From positions 1,550,001-1,614,000 of the forward strand of contig NZ_JACHBS010000001.1 of the NCBI RefSeq assembly GCF_014200395.1: 64,000 nt of DNA, in the 5' to 3' direction. The position numbers were made by a program, and so were the translations under genes. The notes beneath the pieces are model-generated. The model was not told the DNA's origin. It worked only from the letters and a program-made list of their open reading frames with translations, and made no database searches. This document shows, in pieces, positions 35,024-43,164 of the stretch. Source of the DNA: Microcella frigidaquae. Lineage in GTDB: Bacteria > Actinomycetota > Actinomycetes > Actinomycetales > Microbacteriaceae. The first letter of the stretch is position 1; each line of letters starts with the position of its first letter.

Positions 35024-36145
35024 ATGACGGTCGTCCTGGTGCTGAACGCGGGTTCCTCCTCGTTGAAGTGGAGGCTGATCGACAGTGTCTCCGAGATACC
35101 GGTTCGGGGCGGGATCGTGGAGCGGCTCGGCCACGACCGTGGCGACGGGCAGGAGCACGAGGCGGCGATCCGCGACGTGCTGGCCGAACTGGGTCAGGAC
35201 CGCATTGCCGTCATCGGGCACCGGGTGGTGCGCGGCGGCAGCCGGTTCGAGTCGGCGACGGTGATCACCGATCAGGTCGAGCAGCAGATAGCGGAGCTCG
35301 CGGTGCTTGCGCCGTTGCACAACCCGGTCAACCTCGCTGGCATCCGCGCCGCGCGGAGCACGTTCGGAGGCGTCCCGAATGTCGCGGTGTTCGATACCGC
35401 GTTCCATCGCACGCTGCCCGCGGCCGCCGCCTCGTACGCGCTTCCGGCGGATCTCGTTCAGCGGCATGCGCTGCGCCGATACGGATTCCACGGCATCTCC
35501 TACCAGTTCGTCTCCGCGCGGGCCGCGGAGATGCTCGGCCGCCCGCTCTCGCAGCTGCGCCTGATCGTCTTCCATCTGGGCAATGGCGCGTCGGCGTGCG
35601 CGATCGCTGGCGGCCGTTCGGTGGACACCTCGATGGGCATGACACCGCTGCCGGGCCTGGTGATGGGCACGCGGGCGGGCGACCTGGACCCGGGGGTGCT
35701 GATCGCGCTGGGCCGCAGCGGCCTCGGATGGGACCAGCTCGAAACCATACTGACCCGCGAGAGCGGTCTGCGCGCCTTGGCGGGGACCGAGGACATGCGC
35801 GACGTGCATGCCGCAGCGGCCGGCGGCGATCCGGCCGCAGCCGGGGCGCTCGAGGTCTACCACCACCGGCTGCGCCACTATCTCGGCGCCTACCTCGCCC
35901 AGCTCGGCGGCGCGGACGCGATTGTGTTCACCGGCGGAGTCGGCGAGCACGCCGCTGCGACCCGCGCGGCGGCCGTCGAGGGGATGGAGCGTCTCGGCAT
36001 CCGCATGGACGCTGACCGCAACGCGGAGGCCGCCGACCATGCCCGGACCGTCTCCGACGTCGACTCGCCGATCGCCGTCCTGGTCGTTCCGACCGACGAG
36101 GAGCTCGAGATCGCCCGGCAGTCCCTCGCCGCGCTCTCGGCCTAG
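35024..36145 (+). CDS. ackA: Acetate kinase
   Basis: 373 aa. Acetyl-phosphate + ADP to acetate + ATP. N-terminal LNAGSSSLKW, VFHLGNGASACAI, TRAGDLDPGVL and FTGGVGEHAA are all typical ASKHA acetate kinase motifs. ATG 35024. It can drain the acetyl-phosphate made by the phosphoketolase 7 kb downstream. Its last 4 bp overlap the 3' end of the opposing NTPase gene. A CsoR operator lies about 250 bp upstream, so copper control is possible. Confidence 0.95.
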   Translation: MTVVLVLNAGSSSLKWRLIDSVSEIPVRGGIVERLGHDRGDGQEHEAAIRDVLAELGQDRIAVIGHRVVRGGSRFESATVITDQVEQQIAELAVLAPLHNPVNLAGIRAARSTFGGVPNVAVFDTAFHRTLPAAAASYALPADLVQRHALRRYGFHGISYQFVSARAAEMLGRPLSQLRLIVFHLGNGASACAIAGGRSVDTSMGMTPLPGLVMGTRAGDLDPGVLIALGRSGLGWDQLETILTRESGLRALAGTEDMRDVHAAAAGGDPAAAGALEVYHHRLRHYLGAYLAQLGGADAIVFTGGVGEHAAATRAAAVEGMERLGIRMDADRNAEAADHARTVSDVDSPIAVLVVPTDEELEIARQSLAALSA

Positions 36146-36675
36146 CCGGCAGGCAGCAGGCGGTCGAGGATGTACTGGACGCGCTCCGCGGCGGGCAGTA
36201 CCGGGACCGGCACGACCGGGAACGGCAGCGCTTCATACACCTCGGTGAGCAGCTGGTGGATGCGCTGCTGGGCGGCGGTGTCCTCGGTGCGGGCGTAGTC
36301 GGGTGCCAGGGGCAGCAGGTCGAGGATGAACGTTCCGCGGTAGTTCACCTGCTCGAGGGCGGTGATCAGGATCGGGTCGGGTTCGAGGTCGAGGAAGCGG
36401 TAGTAGGCCAGGGAGTCGGGGACGGCCCGGTCCAGGAACACGGTCGCGTCGGGATCGAGGGCGGCTTCCTCGGCGAGCTGCATGTCCAGCACGCCGCGCT
36501 GGAACTGGCGCTGCTTGGCGCGGACCTCCTCTACGGTGCGCCCGGCGATGCGCTGGAGGTCGAGGTAGTGGCGGGCGTGCTCGATCGTCGTGGTGTAGCC
36601 GCGGTCGCGCAGCAGGTTGACGGTGGTGGTCTTGCCCGAGCTGGGGCCGCCGGTGATGACGTACCAGTTGGTCAT
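36142..36675 (-). CDS. Small P-loop NTPase (AAA_28 type)
   Basis: 177 aa. Walker A ITGGPSSGKTT at residues 7-17; Walker B-like ATVFLDRAVPD about residue 78. Similar folds are found in nucleotide or cofactor kinases such as the NadR kinase domain; substrate unknown. SD GAAAGGG just upstream of ATG 36675. Convergent with ackA by 4 bp; its promoter region faces the csoR operator. Confidence 0.75.
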   Translation of the reverse strand: MTNWYVITGGPSSGKTTTVNLLRDRGYTTTIEHARHYLDLQRIAGRTVEEVRAKQRQFQRGVLDMQLAEEAALDPDATVFLDRAVPDSLAYYRFLDLEPDPILITALEQVNYRGTFILDLLPLAPDYARTEDTAAQQRIHQLLTEVYEALPFPVVPVPVLPAAERVQYILDRLLPAG

Positions 36676-36727
36676 GTTCGCCCTTTCGATCCGCAGGACT
36701 CCGGAATACTCCGCCGCCGAAGTACTC

Positions 36728-36747
36728 TATACCCCTAGAGGGTATAC
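36728..36747. promoter_or_regulatory. CsoR-type copper operator 2
   Basis: TATACCCCTAGAGGGTATAC lies 24 bp before the csoR ATG and 53 bp from the divergent NTPase start. Both arms match operator 1, so one regulator probably controls both sites. Confidence 0.8.
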
Positions 36748-36770
36748 GATGGGGGTTGGAGGTGGTCGGG

Positions 36771-37055
36771 ATGGCGCACGGATATGTCGATGACAAGCAG
36801 GCGCTGCTGGCGCGGTTGCGTCGGGCGGAGGGGCAGGTGCGCGGGATCGCGCGGATGGTCGATGAGGACGTGTACTGCATCGACATCCTCACCCAGGTCT
36901 CCGCGGCGACCAAGGCGCTGGAGTCGGTCGCGCTGACGCTGCTGGAGGATCACCTCGCGCACTGCGTCGCGCAGGCGACCGCGCAGGGCGGCCCGATCGC
37001 GCAGGAGAAGCTGCGCGAGGCGAACGCCGCGATCGCGCGCCTCGTGCGCTCCTGA
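36771..37055 (+). CDS. csoR: Copper-sensing transcriptional repressor CsoR
   Basis: 94 aa. All-helical DUF156 family. ARLRRAEGQVRGIARMVDED is the DNA-contact region; Cu(I) ligands are the Cys in VYCIDILTQ and His/Cys in HLAHC (HxxxC), giving the C-H-C fingerprint of copper CsoR rather than the RcnR or FrmR type. ATG 36771 chosen for GGAGG 8 nt upstream; the frame also allows a TTG at 36756. First gene of the copper array and probably self-regulated. Confidence 0.9.
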   Translation: MAHGYVDDKQALLARLRRAEGQVRGIARMVDEDVYCIDILTQVSAATKALESVALTLLEDHLAHCVAQATAQGGPIAQEKLREANAAIARLVRS

Positions 37056-37103
37056 AACGTTCACACCACCCACATTCGACAAGGCTCGTGAAGGGAGCAC
37101 ATC

Positions 37104-37451
37104 ATGACCGGACAGGGATTCCAGGACCTCGGACTGCAGGCCACCAACGGCGGCGGGTGCGCGTGTTGCAGCCCCACCTCCCACGCCACCGCAGCCCCGG
37201 CGACTGCGGCGGCTGAGTCGGCGGCGGGTGATGTCACAGCGCAGTTCCTGGTGGAGGGGATGACCTGCTCGCACTGCGTGCGCAGCGTCACCGAGGAGGT
37301 TTCGGCGATCGACGGCGTCTCCGACGTCGCGGTCGACCTGCACGCCGGCGGCGTCTCGACGGTGACCGTGTCCAGCACGGTGCCGGTGGACGCGGCGCGG
37401 GTGCGGGAGGCGGTCGAGGAGGCCGGCTACAGCCTCGCCGGCGCATCATGA
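37104..37451 (+). CDS. Heavy-metal-associated (CopZ-like) copper chaperone
   Basis: 115 aa. An N-terminal Cys cluster [12 protein letters not shown] may bind metal. Residues 45-112 are a HMA ferredoxin-like domain with [11 protein letters not shown] (CxxC) and the conserved EEAGYSLAG end. Delivers Cu(I) to the neighbouring ATPase. The stop overlaps the copA ATG (ATGA). Confidence 0.9.
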   Translation: MTGQGFQDLGLQATNGGGCACCSPTSHATAAPATAAAESAAGDVTAQFLVEGMTCSHCVRSVTEEVSAIDGVSDVAVDLHAGGVSTVTVSSTVPVDAARVREAVEEAGYSLAGAS

Positions 37452-39733
37452 GCACCACCACCTCGGATGTCGATCTGGACATCACCGGGATGACCTGCGC
37501 GTCGTGCGCGACGCGGGTGGAGCGCAAGCTGAACAAGCTGCCCGGGGTGGCGGCGACGGTCAACTTCGCCACCGAGAAGGCCCGCGTGCACGCCGACTCG
37601 CCGGTGGCGGTGGCGGAGCTGATCGCGGCGGTCGAGCAGGCCGGGTACGGGGCATCCGTCCCCGCCCCGCCCGCCGACACCCCCGATGAGAAGACCGCGC
37701 CGCAGGATGCGGAGCTGGTGTCGCTGCGGCAGCGGCTGATCGTCTCGGCCGCGCTGGCGGTGCCGGTGGCGGTGCTGTCGATGATCCCGGCGCTGCAGTT
37801 CACCTACTGGCAGTGGCTGACCCTGACCCTCGCCGCCCCGGTGGTGGTGTGGGGGGCGTGGCCGTTCCACCGGGCCGCGGCGATCAACGCCCGCCACGGG
37901 GCGGCGACGATGGACACCCTGATCAGCGTGGGCGTGCTGGCCGCGTTCGGCTGGTCGCTGTATGCGCTGTTCTTCGGCGGGGCGGGCATGCCGGGGATGC
38001 GGATGAGCGTCACCTTCGTCGGCACCCCGCAGGCCGGCGGCCACGAGGTGTATCTGGAGGTCGCCGCGCTGGTGACCGTGTTCATCCTGCTCGGCCGCTA
38101 CCTGGAGATCCGCGCGAAGCGGCAATCTGGCGAGGCACTGCGCGCGCTGCTGGAGCTCGGCGCGAAAGACGCCGTCGTCCTGCGCACAGGGCTCGAGCAG
38201 CGCATCCCCGTCGCCCAGCTGACCCCCGGCGACATCGTCGTGGTGCGCCCCGGCGAGAAGATCCCCGCCGACGGCGTCGTCACCGAGGGCGTCTCGGCGG
38301 TGGACGAGTCGATGCTCACCGGCGAGTCCGTCCCGGTCGAGGTCGGCCCCGGCTCCCGAGTGGTGGGCGCGACCGTGAACACCGGCGGCCGCCTGCTGGT
38401 GGAGCTCACCCGCGTCGGCGCCGACACGGAGCTGGCCCGGATGGCCAGGCTGGTGGAGGAGGCGCAGACCGGCAAGGCGCAGGTGCAACGCCTGGCCGAC
38501 CGGGTCTCGGCGATCTTCGTGCCCATCGTGATCGGCCTCGCGGTGGCCGCGTTCATCGTGTGGCTGCTCGTCGGTGCCGGCCCGGAGGTCGCGTTCACCG
38601 CCGCGGTGACCACGCTGATCATCGCCTGCCCGTGCGCGCTGGGCCTGGCGACCCCGACCGCGCTGCTGGTCGGCACCGGCCGTGGCGCGCAGCTGGGCAT
38701 CCTGATCCGCGGACCCCAGGTGCTGGAGCAGACCCGCCGCATCGACACCGTCGTGCTGGACAAGACCGGCACCATCACCGCCGGCACCATGACCGTCACT
38801 GCCACCCACCCCGCCGCAGGGACCGACGAGGCCGAGCTGGTGCGAGTCGCCGCGGCGCTCGAGCACGGCTCCGAGCACCCCATCGGCCGCGCCATCACCG
38901 CCGCCGCACCCGACCCGCTCGACCCGGTCGAATCGTTCCAGGCGGCGGCCGGGCAGGGCGTGCAGGGCATCGTCGACGGCCGCATGGTCGCCGCCGGCCG
39001 CGCCACCTGGATCACCACCCAATGGGCGCTCCCGATCCCCACCGACCTCGCAGACACCATCACCGCGGACGAGGCGTCCGGGGCGACGGTGACCGTGGTG
39101 GCGTGGGACGGGCAGGTGCGCGGGGCGATCAGCGTCGCCGACACCATCAAACCCACCAGCGGCGAGGCGATCGCCCGGCTGCGGGACCTCGGGCTGACCC
39201 CGATCCTGCTCACCGGCGACAACCCCGGTGCCGCGAAAGCGATCGCCGACCAGGCCGGCATCGAGGACGTCCGCGCCGGGGTCACCCCGGCCGGCAAGCT
39301 CGACACCATCCGGGAGCTGCAGTCCGCGGGCCGGGTGGTCGCGATGGTCGGCGACGGCGTGAACGACGCCGCCGCGCTCGCCGCCGCCGATTTGGGGATC
39401 GCGATGGGCACCGGCACCGACGCGGCCATCACCGCCGCCGACCTGACCATCGTCTCCGGCGACCTGCTGCTCGTGCCCGACGCGATCCGGCTCGCCCGCC
39501 GCACCCTGGGCACGATCAAAGGCAACCTGTTCTGGGCGTTCGCGTACAACGTCGCCGCGATCCCGGTCGCGATGCTCGCCCTGCTCAACCCCATCCTCGC
39601 CGCAGCGGCGATGGCGTTCAGCAGCGTGTTCGTCGTCACCAACAGCCTCCGACTGCGCCGCTTCCGCCCCCTGCCCACCCCGACACCCGGCACGGCCCCG
39701 GCCGCCCGGGAGCCGGCCCCGATCAGGGCCTGA
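37448..39733 (+). CDS. copA: Copper-exporting P1B-ATPase CopA
   Basis: 761 aa. One N-terminal HMA domain ([11 protein letters not shown], Cys17/Cys20), eight transmembrane helices, actuator TGE (MLTGESVP), metal motif [15 protein letters not shown] (CPC), phosphorylation motif DKTGTIT and hinge [11 protein letters not shown]. The late N and MxxSS residues of Cu(I) pumps follow ([17 protein letters not shown]). Exports Cu(I) across the membrane. Coupled to the chaperone gene. Confidence 0.95.
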   Translation: MSTTTSDVDLDITGMTCASCATRVERKLNKLPGVAATVNFATEKARVHADSPVAVAELIAAVEQAGYGASVPAPPADTPDEKTAPQDAELVSLRQRLIVSAALAVPVAVLSMIPALQFTYWQWLTLTLAAPVVVWGAWPFHRAAAINARHGAATMDTLISVGVLAAFGWSLYALFFGGAGMPGMRMSVTFVGTPQAGGHEVYLEVAALVTVFILLGRYLEIRAKRQSGEALRALLELGAKDAVVLRTGLEQRIPVAQLTPGDIVVVRPGEKIPADGVVTEGVSAVDESMLTGESVPVEVGPGSRVVGATVNTGGRLLVELTRVGADTELARMARLVEEAQTGKAQVQRLADRVSAIFVPIVIGLAVAAFIVWLLVGAGPEVAFTAAVTTLIIACPCALGLATPTALLVGTGRGAQLGILIRGPQVLEQTRRIDTVVLDKTGTITAGTMTVTATHPAAGTDEAELVRVAAALEHGSEHPIGRAITAAAPDPLDPVESFQAAAGQGVQGIVDGRMVAAGRATWITTQWALPIPTDLADTITADEASGATVTVVAWDGQVRGAISVADTIKPTSGEAIARLRDLGLTPILLTGDNPGAAKAIADQAGIEDVRAGVTPAGKLDTIRELQSAGRVVAMVGDGVNDAAALAAADLGIAMGTGTDAAITAADLTIVSGDLLLVPDAIRLARRTLGTIKGNLFWAFAYNVAAIPVAMLALLNPILAAAAMAFSSVFVVTNSLRLRRFRPLPTPTPGTAPAAREPAPIRA

Positions 39734-39759
39734 CCCATCCCACGCGAAGGAGGATTGCC

Positions 39760-40050
39760 ATGTCCCACCACCACGATCACGCCGAGCACGACCACCCGCA
39801 TGACCACGGTCACGAGCCGGATCACGGCGCACACGATCACGGCGCACACGAGCATCACCATCACGAGCCGCCGGCGGGGGCGACGAACCTGGTGACCTGC
39901 CCGGTGATGCCCGGCAACCAGGTCGACCCGGCCTGGGCCGAGCAGCGCGGCCTGTTCCGCGACTACCAGGGCACCCGGTACTGGTTCTGCTGCGCCGAGT
40001 GCGGGCCGCTGTTCGACGCCGACCCCGCCCGCTACACCGACGCCGCCTAA
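39760..40050 (+). CDS. His-rich YHS-domain protein
   Basis: 96 aa. Residues 1-40 are almost all His, Asp, Glu and Gly (HHHDHAEHDHPHDHGHEPDH). The C-terminal YHS-like domain shows TCPVMPGNQVDPAW, WFCCAECGPLFDADPARYT. Likely a cytoplasmic metal-binding or buffering protein for copper or another soft metal. SD GGAGGA upstream. Located between copA and the PD-(D/E)XK-like gene. Confidence 0.8.
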   Translation: MSHHHDHAEHDHPHDHGHEPDHGAHDHGAHEHHHHEPPAGATNLVTCPVMPGNQVDPAWAEQRGLFRDYQGTRYWFCCAECGPLFDADPARYTDAA

Positions 40051-40081
40051 CCCACGCCAGCGCACGCGAAAGGAGCACGGG

Positions 40082-40663
40082 ATGGAGACGGCGGTCGGAT
40101 TGGTGCAGGCCTACCTGCGCGTCAACGGCTACTTCACCGTCGCCGAATACCCCGTGCTGGACGCCACCGGCCCCGGCGGCCCGCGCACCGTCACCGACCT
40201 GGACATCCTCGCGATCCGCCTGCACCATGCCCCCGGCGACGACCCCGACCCGATGCTGGGCGCGCGGCCCGGCGTGCCGGACATGATCGTCGGCGAGGTC
40301 AAGGAAGGCACCCCGAAACTGAACCCGGCGATGCGCGACCCGGCGGTGCTGGAGGCCGCGTTCGCCCGGTTCGGCTGCTGCGCCCCCGCCGACGCACCAG
40401 CGCTCGTGCAGGAACTGCTCACGGTCGGGCAGGTCACCGCCCCCGAGGGGCATCTGATCCGCACCGTCGCGTTCGGCAACACCGCTCACCCGAACAGGCC
40501 CGGCAACTGGCACATCGTCCCGCTGGAGCACATCCTCGACTACCTCCGTGAGCATCTCAGCCGCAACTGGGCCACGGTCGGCCGCACCCAGATCAAGGAC
40601 GACACCCTCGGGCTGCTCGCCCTGATCGAGAAGGCGCACCGCGCCGGGAACCGCGCCCGATGA
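40082..40663 (+). CDS. Unknown protein with PD-(D/E)XK-like nuclease pattern
   Basis: 193 aa. TDLDILAIRL followed by DMIVGEVKEG gives the D...ExK arrangement of the PD-(D/E)XK fold (about residues 38-80). After it a mostly helical part includes one Cys pair (FGCCAPADAP). It is not a known restriction enzyme and no methylase is nearby. SD AAAGGAG upstream; the copper-array position suggests induction with it. The role is unknown. Confidence 0.55.
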   Translation: METAVGLVQAYLRVNGYFTVAEYPVLDATGPGGPRTVTDLDILAIRLHHAPGDDPDPMLGARPGVPDMIVGEVKEGTPKLNPAMRDPAVLEAAFARFGCCAPADAPALVQELLTVGQVTAPEGHLIRTVAFGNTAHPNRPGNWHIVPLEHILDYLREHLSRNWATVGRTQIKDDTLGLLALIEKAHRAGNRAR

Positions 40664-40824
40664 GCCCGCTGCAGCGCTCCCGTCCCGGTCCGGGACTTTC
40701 GCCTGTGACACGGCATCGGCCGGGTGGGCAGACTGGGCGGGAGCGTTCGAGGGTCGGCGCGGCGGACGACGCCTGGGAGGCTGCTGAGCGGGGAGGTACC
40801 CTGGAGGTGGGAAGGAGGTCGGCC

Positions 40825-41301
40825 GTGAACCACATCCGAGCCCTGGTGCATGCCCCATCCGGGCTGCACCGGCTGCTGCTGACTTTCGCGACCGCCTTCC
40901 TGCTGATCGCGGGCCTGCTGGCCATGCACACTCTCACCGGCACGCTCACCCTCGGGCACACCGACACCCCCGCCGCAGCCAGTGAGGGCACCGGCCACGG
41001 CACCGAATCCGCGATGGCTTCGGCCATCGCACCAGCGGCGGTCCTCGGCGCTGACCCGGGCATGGTCACGGATGCCTCCGCCGACCATTGTCCGGGGGAC
41101 TGCGGCGATGCCGGCGGGATGCCGGATCACTCGATGCTGATGATGGCGTGCGTGCTTGCGCTGCTGGCCGCCGTCATCGTGCTGCTGGCCCGCCTCGGCG
41201 CCGCGCTGGCGCTGCTGCGCCTGCACGGCCGGAACGTGTTGGCTGCGCTACCGCACCCACGACCACCCTCTCTTATCGTCCTGTCCATCAGTCGAACCTG
41301 A
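40825..41301 (+). CDS. DUF6153-like membrane protein
   Basis: 158 aa. Two hydrophobic segments (LLLTFATAFLLIAGLLAMHTL and MLMMACVLALLAAVIVLLARL) flank an exported His/Met/Cys-bearing loop with DHCPGDCGDAGGMPDHSM. Resembles the DUF6153 family, which accompanies DUF305 genes in Actinobacteria. GTG start with SD AAGGAGGTC. A longer in-frame reading from 40660 has no RBS. Copper or redox role is inference. Confidence 0.6.
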   Translation: MNHIRALVHAPSGLHRLLLTFATAFLLIAGLLAMHTLTGTLTLGHTDTPAAASEGTGHGTESAMASAIAPAAVLGADPGMVTDASADHCPGDCGDAGGMPDHSMLMMACVLALLAAVIVLLARLGAALALLRLHGRNVLAALPHPRPPSLIVLSISRT

Positions 41302-41413
41302 TTCCCTGCGCTCCCGGCACGATCACCGCACCGGGACGACGCTTCACTCTGCCCACCATGCGGCAGCAGGAATCCGCTGACCACCGTTCGACTGACAGAC
41401 AAGGTCCCTTACC

Positions 41414-42040
41414 ATGCGTTTCCGTACTCTCGCGCTCACGGCCGGCGCCCTGGCCGCGGCGCTCGTGCTCGTCGGCTGCGCCCCCACCGGCGGCTCCATG
41501 CCCGGCATGGACCACGGCCCCGGCGGCATGACCAGCAGCACACCCGAACCCACCGACGACGCGGCGTTCAACGCCGCGGACGAGATGTTCGTCACGATGA
41601 TGATCCCGCACCACGAGCAGGCCATCCAGATGGCCGATCAGATCCTCGCCAAGGACGGCATCGATGAGCGGGTCGTGGCCCTCGCTCAGCAGATCAAGGC
41701 CGCCCAGGACCCCGAGATCCAGACCATGAAGGGCTGGCTGCAGGACTGGGGCATCCCCTACGACGACTCCATGTCCGGCATGGGCGGCATGGAGGGGATG
41801 GATCACGGCGACGGCATGATGTCCGACGACGACATGGCGGCCCTGGACGCTGCCACCGGTGTCGAGGCGACCCGCCTGTTCCTGGAGGGCATGATCACCC
41901 ACCACCAGGGTGCCGTCACGATGGCGCAGATGGTGCTGGACAACGGGCAGAACCCGGATGTCGCCGCCCTGGCGCAGCAGATCATCGACGGACAGACCGC
42001 CGAGATTACCACCATGCAGGACATCCTCGCCACCCTCTGA
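41414..42040 (+). CDS. DUF305 lipoprotein (putative copper-binding)
   Basis: 208 aa. Lipoprotein signal with Cys22 (LVGC). Two DUF305 repeats: MFVTMMIPHHEQAIQMAD and RLFLEGMITHHQGAVTMAQ, each with HH-x-A/E motifs, plus Met/His-rich loops (GGMEGMDHGDGMM). Such proteins (CopM type) bind copper outside the cytoplasm. Probably buffers Cu(I)/Cu(II) at the membrane. Confidence 0.9.
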   Translation: MRFRTLALTAGALAAALVLVGCAPTGGSMPGMDHGPGGMTSSTPEPTDDAAFNAADEMFVTMMIPHHEQAIQMADQILAKDGIDERVVALAQQIKAAQDPEIQTMKGWLQDWGIPYDDSMSGMGGMEGMDHGDGMMSDDDMAALDAATGVEATRLFLEGMITHHQGAVTMAQMVLDNGQNPDVAALAQQIIDGQTAEITTMQDILATL

Positions 42041-42156
42041 CCCCGGACCCCTCGGACGGCGCCGACCCCCTGGACCGGCTCCGTCCGAGGCCCGGCGACC
42101 CGCCCGACGCGCCGCTGGGCACAGCGAACGCGGTCGACCCGTCGAAAGGCCCCGTC

Positions 42157-42255
42157 ATGACTTCCCGCACACTCGCCGCCTGTTTCGTGGCCATCTTCCT
42201 CGCCCTGGTCATCCTGTCCACGGCGACCATCCTCCTCATCCAGGCGACCGCATGA
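42157..42255 (+). CDS. 32-aa single-pass membrane peptide
   Basis: The frame MTSRTLAACFVAIFLALVIL continues hydrophobic to the end of a 32-residue peptide with one Cys. A weak SD (GAAAGG) lies 8 nt upstream, and its TGA overlaps the ATG of the next lipoprotein gene (ATGA), which supports real translation. Could be a small pump partner or a leader for coupling. No family known. Confidence 0.5.
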   Translation: MTSRTLAACFVAIFLALVILSTATILLIQATA

Positions 42256-43115
42256 ACCCCGCACGCACGATCACGACACTGACCGTCGCCGCCGCGGCGG
42301 CGCTACTCCTGACCGGCTGCACCAGCCCGGCCCTTCCCGCGCCCACGGCCGCGGCGCCGACGCTGCGGGACTTCGGCCATGTGCACGGCATCGTCGACGC
42401 CGGCGACGGCACCGTCCTGCTGGGCACCCACACCGGGCTCTACACGCTCACCGAGGACGGCACCGCCACCGGGCCGGTCGGCGGCGCCGACTTCGACGCG
42501 ATGAGCCTGACCGGCGCCGGCGACACGCTGTACGCCTCCGGGCATCCGGGGCCGGACACGCCCGCGGAGCTCGGCGCCCCGAACCTGGGCATCATCCGCA
42601 GCACCGACGCGGGGCTCTCCTGGGAGCCGGTCGCGTTCACCGGGCTGGAGGACTTCCATGTCCTGACCGCGACCGCCGACGGCACCCTGCACGGGGTCGG
42701 ATCCAGTTCGATCACCGTGCGCACCAGCACGGATCGCGGCGTGACCTGGAGCGCCGGCGCCGAGCTCGCCCCCAACGACCTGGCCGGCGCCGCTGACGGT
42801 TCGCTGTATGCCACGACGCAGGACGGACTGCAGCGCAGTGAGGACGGCGGCGTGACCTTCACCCCGGTGGCGGACGCACCGCTGCTGTACCTGGTGGAGG
42901 CCGACCTAGGCGGCGGCCTCGTCGGCGTCGATACCGACGGCACGCTCTGGGCCTTCGACGGCACCACGTGGGAGCGCTTCGGGGCCGTCGCCGGCACGGT
43001 GCAGGCGCTCGGGGTCAGCAGCGACGGCGCGGTCGTGCTCGTCGACGACCGCGGCGTCGTCTGGGTTCGCGGCGCCGAGGCCACCGTCGTGCTCCCGACC
43101 GAGGCGACATCATGA
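42252..43115 (+). CDS. Lipoprotein of the F510_1955 glycosylhydrolase-like family
   Basis: 287 aa. Lipobox LTGC (Cys23). Beta-propeller-like repeats with BNR/sortilin features: [31 protein letters not shown] and [15 protein letters not shown]. Family name is by resemblance; the true substrate is unknown. It occurs widely beside DUF305 and copper genes. Ends with an ATGA overlap to a tiny 18-codon frame (43112-43168) whose stop in turn overlaps the phosphoketolase ATG. Confidence 0.75.
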   Translation: MNPARTITTLTVAAAAALLLTGCTSPALPAPTAAAPTLRDFGHVHGIVDAGDGTVLLGTHTGLYTLTEDGTATGPVGGADFDAMSLTGAGDTLYASGHPGPDTPAELGAPNLGIIRSTDAGLSWEPVAFTGLEDFHVLTATADGTLHGVGSSSITVRTSTDRGVTWSAGAELAPNDLAGAADGSLYATTQDGLQRSEDGGVTFTPVADAPLLYLVEADLGGGLVGVDTDGTLWAFDGTTWERFGAVAGTVQALGVSSDGAVVLVDDRGVVWVRGAEATVVLPTEATS

Positions 43116-43164
43116 CCACCACGCCGGGCAACCGCACCGCACACCAACCCTCAGGAGCACAACC

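Noticed and set aside
37427-40858. Very long minus-strand open frame (1143 codons) opposite copA
   Set aside because: It is antisense to copA, the YHS gene and the next gene, is rich in Gly/Arg/Asp as expected from high-GC third-position bias, and shows no domain. Shadow frame.
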